Assembly (NCBI GenBank): GCA_021784975.1
Contig: JAJYGU010000026.1
Span: 1 to 10,223, forward strand
Source of the DNA: Planctomycetota bacterium
Lineage (GTDB): Bacteria; Planctomycetota; Planctomycetia; Pirellulales; Thermoguttaceae
Reading direction: 5' to 3'
DNA: 10,223 nt
Shown here: one piece after another, positions 4,953-10,223 of the stretch
How the letters are laid out: every line of letters starts with the position of its first letter
Numbering within the stretch: position 1 is the first letter of the stretch
Made by a program: the position numbers and the translations under genes
Notes under the pieces: model-generated
Database searches by the model: none
What the model was told of the DNA's origin: nothing
Seen by the model: only the letters and a program-made list of their open reading frames with translations

Positions 4953-6359
4953 ATGGATCTGCTCAATCGCGCCTACGGGCAACTCTACGACCGGTATCGC
5001 TCGATGACGCCCGGCTCGCGGCTCACCGCGGGCCTGTTGCTGCTGGTGGTAGGCCTCAGCCTGGGGTATCTCTTGGTGCACCAGACGGCCCAACCCCAGG
5101 TCGACTTGATGCACGGCGCGGGGATTGGGCCCAGTCAACTGCCGGCCATCGAGTCGGCATTGATCAAGGCCAATCTGACTTATGAGATCATCGGGACGTC
5201 GATCTTCGTCCCACGCAACGAAGAGCCCGCCTGCATGGCCGCCTTGACCGACGCCAAGGTCCTGCCGCGGGACCTGGGCGCTGCCCAACGCGAGGCCCTC
5301 AAGGATGGCAGCTTGTTTGACATCGGCTCCGAGCGCGATCGTAATCGCCAAAAGATCGCTGTCCAGGACACGGTGGCGGCGGCCATCCGCCGGAAGCCGG
5401 GTATTGAGGACGCCAGCGTGCTCTACAACGAGGAGACCAAGCCCGGCTTCGCCCACGAAAAGCAGATGACCGCCCTGGTCAATGTCGAACCGTCCGGCAA
5501 CCTCCCGCTCGACCAAATTCAAGTCGCCGACATCCGCGCACTGGTGGCGGGGGGCATGGCCGGGCTCAAGGAAAGAAACGTCACCGTGGCCGACCTGAAC
5601 GGCCGCACCTGGCGGGGCGACGAAGAGGGCGCCATGACCGCCGACAAGCTCATATCCTTGAAACGCGCCTATGAGCAGGACCTCAAGGCCAAAATCCTCA
5701 ACGCCTTGTACTTCATTTCGGGCGCGACCGTGGAAGTCAACATGCAGTTGGGCGGCGATCGCTCGACTCCGCGGCTGGCCAAAGTCTCGATCGGCATCCC
5801 CGACAGCTACTTCCGGCGATTGGGGCAAGAGCGTTCGGGCAGCAGCGTCGGCGACACGCCGAGGACTCCGGAGGCACGCACGCTTGATCAGATCCGCGCC
5901 GAAGAGGAGGCGAAAATCCAGAAACAAGTGGCCCAATTGCTGCCGCCGGCCGAGGGCGCCCACAACCTGCCCGACCTGGTGGCTGTAACCAGCTTTGACG
6001 ATTTGCCCGCCAAGGCCTTGCCGCCCCCGGCCTGGGAGCAGACTGCCAAGGCGTGGCTGCGGGCCTACGGCGGGCTGCTGGCGTTGGCCGGACTGACGCT
6101 GGCGAGCCTGTGGCTGTTGCGGTCGACGGCCCGCGCCGGTGCAGCGGAGCGGCGGCGGGTGGCGCTGGCGACGAATCCGGCACCCCCCGCTGATATCCCG
6201 GCGGCTGACCGCCAGCCGGCTGAACCGGTTCCACTTCATCATGGATTGCGACCCAACCCCAGCAGCGTAACTAGCCGCAACGATCTCTCGGAGTTGGTCA
6301 GGCAAAACCCCCATGCGGCGGCCGGCATCCTTCGCACCTGGGTCGGAAGTTCAGGGTAA
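4953..6359 (+). CDS. fliF: FliF, flagellar MS-ring protein
   Basis: FliF builds the inner-membrane MS ring that houses the export gate and carries the switch. From this ATG the protein has 468 residues (a GTG at 4944 would add three). It starts MDLLNRAYGQLYDRYRSMTPGSRL, then TM1 at about 24-42 (LTAGLLLLVVGLSLGYLLV). The periplasmic part has a first ring-building domain (about 48-95, ending EIIGTSIFVP), a YscJ/FliF domain (about 127-217, with NRQKIAVQDTVAAAI and VNVEPSGNLPL), and a third domain from about 235. TM2 lies at about 372-390. The extreme C-terminus NDLSELVRQNPHAAAGILRTWVG is the FliG-binding helix pair. It is about 90 residues shorter than the usual 550 or so, mostly in the region that forms the beta collar. 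No strong Shine-Dalgarno precedes it. fliG follows after 3 nt. Confidence 0.95.
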   Translation: MDLLNRAYGQLYDRYRSMTPGSRLTAGLLLLVVGLSLGYLLVHQTAQPQVDLMHGAGIGPSQLPAIESALIKANLTYEIIGTSIFVPRNEEPACMAALTDAKVLPRDLGAAQREALKDGSLFDIGSERDRNRQKIAVQDTVAAAIRRKPGIEDASVLYNEETKPGFAHEKQMTALVNVEPSGNLPLDQIQVADIRALVAGGMAGLKERNVTVADLNGRTWRGDEEGAMTADKLISLKRAYEQDLKAKILNALYFISGATVEVNMQLGGDRSTPRLAKVSIGIPDSYFRRLGQERSGSSVGDTPRTPEARTLDQIRAEEEAKIQKQVAQLLPPAEGAHNLPDLVAVTSFDDLPAKALPPPAWEQTAKAWLRAYGGLLALAGLTLASLWLLRSTARAGAAERRRVALATNPAPPADIPAADRQPAEPVPLHHGLRPNPSSVTSRNDLSELVRQNPHAAAGILRTWVGSSG

Positions 6360-6362
6360 GCC

Positions 6363-7439
6363 ATGAGCGATGATGCTCTCATTCCCGCGACAGGCATTCA
6401 CAAGGCGGCCATCCTGGTGGCCAGCCTTGATTCACCTGCCGCCGAGGCTCTGCTCAGTCAGCTCCCTGCCGATCAGGCGCGGCAGGTGCGCGAGGCGGCC
6501 AGCGTGCTGGGTGAGGTCGACGCGGACGAACGACAGCGAATCGTCGACGAGTTTCTGCGGCTCGGCCACTTGGTGCCTCAGGCCAGTCCGGCCGGCATCG
6601 AGCTCGACTCCCCGCTGATCGAGCGGCAATTTTCGCTGGCCCGCCGCGAGAGCCGCGCGGCGGAGTCGAAAAACGAGCGAGGCCACGCGTCCGAGACGGG
6701 CGGAGACGCCCCGGCCACCGCGATTGGCGAGTCGAACCGCAACACTGATCCAGCCGCCGAGCATGGCCCGCCTTTCGGGTTTCTCAGTGAGGCCGACGAT
6801 GAGAAACTGGTCCATTTGCTGCAAGGCGAGCGGCCGCCGACCGTGGCGCTGGTGTTGTCGCACCTTGCCGCGCCACAAGCCGGCCGGGCGTTGGCCCATT
6901 TTCCGCCTGGCCTGCAAGTCGATATCCTCCGCCGCCTGGTCGACCTGGATGAGGCCGATCCCGAGGTGCTGCACGATGTGGAACGGGCCTTGGAAATCCG
7001 GCTCTCGCAGCAGTTCGCCAGCCAGCGGCGCCGGCTGGCCGGCTTGGAGGCCGTCGTCGCCATCCTTGATGCCTCTGACGACCGCACCAGCGAGATGCTG
7101 CTGGAAAACCTGGCGGCCTGTGATCGACCGTTGGCGGAAAAACTCGGCCTGAGGACCATCAGCTTCGACGACTTGGAGTCGCTGGACGACACGACGATTG
7201 CCGCCGTCTTCCAGGCGGCCGACCCGGCGGTAGCCCACACGGCCTTGATCGGGGCCCCTCCGCCGCTCCTCGAGCGGGTGCTGCGAGCCCTGCCGCCCCG
7301 TGAGGCCAAACGCTGGCGCAGACAACTCAGGCATCCTGGGCCGCTGCGATTGAGCGACGTTTTCGAGGCGCGGCAGCAAGTCGCCGCCCTAGCCCAACGC
7401 ACTTTGACGAAATCCGGCAAGCCGGCCTCGGCGGCCTGA
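6363..7439 (+). CDS. fliG: FliG, flagellar motor switch protein
   Basis: FliG sits on the cytoplasmic face of the MS ring, binds FliF with its N domain, FliM with its middle and C domains, and contacts the stator through its C-terminal torque helix. The protein has 358 residues, slightly longer than the usual 330-340. The N domain is at 10-70 (HKAAILVASLDSPAAEALLSQL). A low-complexity hydrophilic linker at 95-137 is the extra length. The middle domain is at 140-215 with ERPPTVALVLSHL at 156-168, where the family has EHPQ; the later Arg pair at 190-191 is kept. The C domain is at 225-345 with DDLESLDDTTI (the acidic pair at 275-276 retained in the torque helix) and GPLRLSDV at 326-333. Some basic residues common next to the acidic pair are absent. 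It is translationally close to fliF (3 nt). Confidence 0.92.
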   Translation: MSDDALIPATGIHKAAILVASLDSPAAEALLSQLPADQARQVREAASVLGEVDADERQRIVDEFLRLGHLVPQASPAGIELDSPLIERQFSLARRESRAAESKNERGHASETGGDAPATAIGESNRNTDPAAEHGPPFGFLSEADDEKLVHLLQGERPPTVALVLSHLAAPQAGRALAHFPPGLQVDILRRLVDLDEADPEVLHDVERALEIRLSQQFASQRRRLAGLEAVVAILDASDDRTSEMLLENLAACDRPLAEKLGLRTISFDDLESLDDTTIAAVFQAADPAVAHTALIGAPPPLLERVLRALPPREAKRWRRQLRHPGPLRLSDVFEARQQVAALAQRTLTKSGKPASAA

Positions 7440-7454
7440 CCCCGGCAACCAAGC

Positions 7455-8099
7455 ATGTCGACCATCATCCGCAGCAGCGACGCCCGTTCGGCCGTAGGCG
7501 GCGCAGTCTTCAACTTCGAGGATTTGGCCGCCCAAGCCGAGGCGTATCTAGCCCAGGTGCGCGCGGAGGGGGCCGCGCTGGTGGCCCAGGCCCGCGAAAA
7601 AGTCGATGCCTTGCGGCAACAAGCCGAGCAAGACGGCCAGGCGGCCGCCCTCCGCGGCGCCCAGGCCACCGTGGGGCAGCAACTGCTCACGCTGCTACCC
7701 GCCTTGCGAACGGCGGTGGCCGAGATTCGCGACGCCAAACAGGCCTGGTTGGCCCGCTGGGAGGCCGGTGGCGTCCGCGTGGCCACCGCCATCGCCCAGC
7801 GGCTGATCCGCCGTGAACTGGCACATCGCCCGGAAATTACCCTCGATCTGGTCCGCGAGTCGCTGGAACTGGCAGCCGGCAGCTCCCAAGTGTGCATTCG
7901 TTTGAATCCGGCCGACCACAAGGCACTGGGCGGCCAAGCGCGGAAGCTGGTCAAAGAGCTATCGATCCTGGGCGAGGTGGAAGTAAAGGCGGACCCCGAG
8001 GTCGCTCCCGGCGGCTGCCGCCTCGATACCCGCTTCGGGGCCATCGACCAGCAGTTCGAGTCGCAGTTGAAGCGGATTGAAGAGGAGTTGCTCCCGTAA
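7455..8099 (+). CDS. fliH: FliH, regulator of the flagellar export ATPase
   Basis: FliH is a dimeric stator-like protein that ties FliI to the switch (through FliN) and controls its ATPase. The product has 214 residues, near the family norm. An N-terminal segment (1-22) precedes an Ala/Gln-rich helix at 24-75 (EDLAAQAEAYLAQVRAEGAALVAQAREK), where GxxxG-type spacing is common in the family. The C-terminal YscL/FliH domain has the helix at 95-122 (KQAWLARWEAGGVRVATAIAQRLIRREL) and the signature at 176-211 (VEVKADPEVAPGGCRLDTR, then FGAIDQQFESQLKRIEEE), which includes the GGCR(L/V)(D/E)T core. It starts 15 nt after fliG. A 125-nt gap with a palindrome separates it from fliI. Confidence 0.92.
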   Translation: MSTIIRSSDARSAVGGAVFNFEDLAAQAEAYLAQVRAEGAALVAQAREKVDALRQQAEQDGQAAALRGAQATVGQQLLTLLPALRTAVAEIRDAKQAWLARWEAGGVRVATAIAQRLIRRELAHRPEITLDLVRESLELAAGSSQVCIRLNPADHKALGGQARKLVKELSILGEVEVKADPEVAPGGCRLDTRFGAIDQQFESQLKRIEEELLP

Positions 8100-8117
8100 C
8101 GTGCGCAGAAGCGGACA

Positions 8118-8173
8118 GTCCCATTTTTGTGGCCGGGCACCACGCCGGGCATGGTCGCCACAAAAACCGGGAC
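8118..8173. repeat. Imperfect palindromic element between fliH and fliI
   Basis: The left arm GTCCCATTTTTGTGGC (8118-8133) pairs with GCCACAAAAACCGGGAC (8157-8173): 15 of 16 bases of the left arm pair, in blocks of 5 and 10 bp around a single A/CC mismatch. The 23-nt loop holds two copies of GCCGGGCA (8132-8139 and 8144-8151, the first overlapping the arm). The GTCCC/GGGAC ends resemble REP-type or MITE-type dispersed palindromes seen in many genomes. It lies in otherwise tightly packed operon DNA and its left arm contains a GTG that could be mistaken for the fliI start. Confidence 0.6.
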
Positions 8174-8224
8174 AGGCCCGAGCCGCAGCGCCGGCCGTCG
8201 TTTGCCAACGACCCCTGGAATTCC

Positions 8225-9547
8225 ATGCTCGATCTCATCGACCAGCTTGAACACATCATGCCCACCGCCTTGGTAGGCAGCATCGCGCAGACCGCGGGCA
8301 TGGCGGTGGCGGCCGCCGGTTTTCCGGCCCCGGTGGGAGCGGTGGCCGAAATCCAGCGCGAAATGGGCCCGCCGCTGTTGGCCGAGGTGGTCGGCTTTCG
8401 CGACGACCTGACCTTGCTCTATCCGTTGAGCGAACTGAGCGGCGTGCGGCGCGGCAATCGCGTCCGCCTCCGCCGCACGGCCCGCTGGCTTCGGGTGGGG
8501 CCGGCCATGTTGGGCCGGGTGGTCGACGCCGAAGGCCGGGTGCTCGACGGCAAGCCGCCGCCCGCGCTCTCGGATCGAACCTCGTTCCACCGCCGTCCGC
8601 CGGCCCCCTGCGATCGGCCGCGGATCGATGAGCCGCTTTCCACCGGGGTCCGGGCCATCGACGGACTGCTCACCTGTGGCAAGGGTCAGCGGATGGGAAT
8701 CTTTGCGGGCTCCGGCGTTGGCAAGAGCGTGCTGCTGGGAATGATGGCCCGCTACACCGCGGCCGATGTCATCGTCATCGCCTTGATCGGCGAGCGGGGC
8801 CGCGAGGTGAACGAGTTTATTCAGCGCGACCTGGGGCCGGAGGGCCTGGCCAAGAGCGTGGTGGTGGTGGCCACCAGCAACGAGCCGGCGCTGCTGCGGA
8901 CCCAAGCCGCCTCTACCGCCACCGCCATCGCCGAATATTTCCGCGATCAGGGCAAGGACGTGCTGTTGCTGATGGACTCGCTCACGCGATTTGCCCTAGC
9001 GCAGCGTGAAATTGGTCTGGCGGCCGGCGAACCGCCCACCAGCCGGGGCTTCACGCCGTCCGTGTTCACCTTGTTGCCCAAGCTGGTCGAGCGGGCCGGC
9101 CGCAGCCCGCACGGAAGCATTACCGCCTTCTACACGGTTTTGGTCGAAGGCGACGATCCCAACGAGCCGATTTCGGACGCCCTCCGCGGCCTGCTGGACG
9201 GCCATACCTGGCTCTCCCGCAAACTGGCCTCTCGCGGCCACTACCCGGCGATCGACGTGCTGGAGAGCATCAGCCGGCTGACGCCCGAAGTGACCGACCC
9301 GTCGCATCGGCAGGCGATCTTCGCGGTGCGGGAGTTGCTGGCCGCCTATCGCGACCACGAAGACCTGATCTCCATCGGGGCCTATCAGCGCGGCAGCCAG
9401 AAGACCGTCGATGCCGCCATCGACCTGCAAGAGGCCATCCAGCACTATCTGCGGCAGGCGGTCGAGCAACCCGCCACCTTGGCGGACGCCCGGCGCCAGT
9501 TACTCGATCTCAGCGCACAATATCAGGCCCGAGTTGAGACCTTATAG
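8225..9547 (+). CDS. fliI: FliI, flagellar export ATPase
   Basis: FliI is the hexameric, F1-beta-like ATPase of the flagellar type III export apparatus at the cytoplasmic face. From this ATG the protein has 440 residues, the normal length. The N-terminal beta barrel is at about 15-105 (ending GRVVDAEGRVLDG). The Walker A motif is AGSGVGKS (161-168), the catalytic Glu is in IGERGREV (E190), and Walker B is VLLLMDSLTRFA with Asp251. EPPTSRGFTPSVFTLLPKLVERAG (269-292) and DALRGLLDGHTWLSRKLASRGHYPAID (318-344) are strong family signatures. A 32-residue upstream extension from a GTG at 8129 is open, but it is His/Arg/Pro-rich, encoded mostly by the palindrome, and unlike FliI, so the ATG at 8225 is preferred. 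fliJ follows after 4 nt. Confidence 0.95.
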   Translation: MLDLIDQLEHIMPTALVGSIAQTAGMAVAAAGFPAPVGAVAEIQREMGPPLLAEVVGFRDDLTLLYPLSELSGVRRGNRVRLRRTARWLRVGPAMLGRVVDAEGRVLDGKPPPALSDRTSFHRRPPAPCDRPRIDEPLSTGVRAIDGLLTCGKGQRMGIFAGSGVGKSVLLGMMARYTAADVIVIALIGERGREVNEFIQRDLGPEGLAKSVVVVATSNEPALLRTQAASTATAIAEYFRDQGKDVLLLMDSLTRFALAQREIGLAAGEPPTSRGFTPSVFTLLPKLVERAGRSPHGSITAFYTVLVEGDDPNEPISDALRGLLDGHTWLSRKLASRGHYPAIDVLESISRLTPEVTDPSHRQAIFAVRELLAAYRDHEDLISIGAYQRGSQKTVDAAIDLQEAIQHYLRQAVEQPATLADARRQLLDLSAQYQARVETL

Positions 9548-9551
9548 AAGT

Positions 9552-10058
9552 ATGGCAGATTTCATCTTTCGCTTAACCAGTGTGCTTCGACTCCGCGAGG
9601 CGGCCCGCGACCAGCGGCGTCTGGAATTGGCCGAAAGCCAGCGGGTCGAACAAACGCTGCAGCAGCAGCTTGACGGGCTGCAGGCGGAATGCGAGCGGTT
9701 GCTGTCCGCCGCCCGCCGCGCCGTCCGTCCCGGAGCCTTGGTCCTTGATCGCCTGACGGACGCCCAGCGTCATCGGCAGATGTTGGAGTCGCGCCGCCAA
9801 GAGTTGAACGCGCGGCAGGCGAATCTGGCAACCGAGATCGAGGGCCGCCGGGCAGCCTTGCTGAAAGCCGATCGGGAGGTGCAGATGCTCGAACGGCTTC
9901 GCGATGCGCAGCGACTGCGCCATCGGCAGGAGGTGCACCGCCGAGAAATCAAGCTTCTCGACGAGGGTGCCCGGCTCCGCCTATCCGCTGGCGGCGCACT
10001 CTCACCTTCCCCTCTCTCCCCCACCTTGAATATGGCAGGCAGCGACTACCATGGCTAA
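9552..10058 (+). CDS. fliJ: FliJ, flagellar export stalk/chaperone-escort protein
   Basis: FliJ is a small antiparallel coiled coil that inserts into the FliI hexamer like the gamma subunit of F1 and links it to FlhA. The product has 168 residues; about 147 is usual. It starts MADFIFRLTSVLRLREAARDQRRLELAE, the standard FliJ opening (phe-x-phe-x-leu, then a long helix). Residues 15-140 are a nearly unbroken Arg/Glu/Gln/Leu coiled coil. The last 25 residues (from LSAGGALSPSPLSPTL) are Pro/Ser-rich and lie outside the coil; they are encoded by a pyrimidine-rich tract at 9999-10027. An in-frame start further upstream would overlap fliI and encode unrelated sequence. The stop overlaps the next start by 8 nt (ATGGCTAA), suggesting coupled translation. 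Confidence 0.88.
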   Translation: MADFIFRLTSVLRLREAARDQRRLELAESQRVEQTLQQQLDGLQAECERLLSAARRAVRPGALVLDRLTDAQRHRQMLESRRQELNARQANLATEIEGRRAALLKADREVQMLERLRDAQRLRHRQEVHRREIKLLDEGARLRLSAGGALSPSPLSPTLNMAGSDYHG

Positions 10059-10223
10059 GACCTCCTGGATGCAGGAACAAGGAATTGAGCAACTTATGAG
10101 CCAGACGCCCGGTAAGGGCGTCCGTGTCGCGGCAGCGCCACCGATGCCCGCCGTCGGCGCGACAACCCCTCCGCCCAACGCCGCGGCGTCGAAGATTTCG
10201 TCGCCCCCCGCGGCGGCGCCTCC
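10051..10223 (+). CDS. Pro/Ala-rich protein after fliJ, N-terminal fragment (possible FliK)
   Basis: An open frame begins at the ATG inside the fliJ stop overlap and continues off the right edge (57 codons seen). The protein starts MAKTSWMQEQGIEQLMSQ and then turns into low-complexity Pro/Ala/Ser sequence (AAAPPMPAV, TTPPPNAAASKISSPPAAAP). No signal peptide or membrane segment is seen. Position directly after fliJ and a disordered Pro-rich N-terminus fit a hook-length control protein FliK, whose recognisable domain is C-terminal and would lie outside the window. MotE/MgtE-like flagellar proteins are another possibility, although they usually start with a membrane helix. An internal ATG at 10096 is an alternative start. 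Product identity is not settled. Confidence 0.6.
   Translation, partial: MAKTSWMQEQGIEQLMSQTPGKGVRVAAAPPMPAVGATTPPPNAAASKISSPPAAAP

Noticed and set aside
4914..6314. 466-codon minus-strand open frame opposite fliF
   Set aside because: Antisense shadow of a certain fliF; Gly/Gln/Arg-rich, no domain.
8129..8224. 32-codon N-terminal extension of fliI from a GTG
   Set aside because: Encoded mainly by the palindromic element, of non-FliI composition; the ATG at 8225 gives the standard 440-residue length.
6578..8905. 775-codon minus-strand open frame spanning fliG to fliI
   Set aside because: It runs across three well-recognised flagellar genes and their junctions in antisense; composition is Ser/Arg/Ala-rich with no family signature.
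1..10223. tRNA, rRNA, CRISPR array, transposase gene
   Set aside because: No cloverleaf-like, rRNA-like, regularly spaced repeat or transposase signature was seen on either strand.

Overview
The window looks like a piece of a high-GC planctomycete chromosome, most likely from the Pirellulales side of Planctomycetota. The support is a TMTC-like membrane protein, a large secreted multidomain protein of planctomycete style, short low-complexity GG(T/C)TAG-type repeats in intergenic DNA, and weak or absent Shine-Dalgarno sites at several genes. This assignment is inference; there is no rRNA or other marker gene here.

Layout. The left third is on the minus strand. It holds the N-terminal part of a TMTC-like polytopic membrane protein (1-572, running off the left edge), then a 229-bp spacer with small repeats, then a 900-residue predicted secreted protein (3504 down to 802) with a sugar-hydrolase-like central region flanked by beta-sandwich-like regions. 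A 350-bp divergent intergenic region (3505-3854) follows. It is rich in repeats and dyads. From it the plus strand starts.

The right two thirds are on the plus strand and form a flagellar export and motor operon. A 94-aa coiled-coil protein (3855-4139) comes first, then a 255-nt gap with a candidate sigma-70-type promoter, then a 160-aa stand-alone GHKL (histidine-kinase-type) ATPase domain with altered nucleotide-binding motifs (4395-4877). Next come fliF (MS ring), fliG (rotor switch), fliH (ATPase regulator), fliI (export ATPase), fliJ (export stalk/chaperone escort), and the start of a Pro/Ala-rich protein (10051 to the right edge) that could be FliK.

How they work together. FliF forms the membrane ring on which FliG assembles. 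FliH, FliI and FliJ form the F1-like ATPase complex that feeds substrates to the export gate. The two small upstream genes are not standard flagellar parts. flgB, flgC and fliE, which often precede fliF, are absent here, so the cluster is either split or rearranged on its left side.

Most interesting points: the degenerate GHKL protein beside fliF; an imperfect palindromic element between fliH and fliI that makes the fliI start ambiguous; a FliG with ERPP in place of the EHPQ motif; a FliF that appears to have a reduced periplasmic collar; and an apparent loss of the catalytic acid in the glycosidase-like protein. I did not find a clearly new multi-gene defence or metabolic system.
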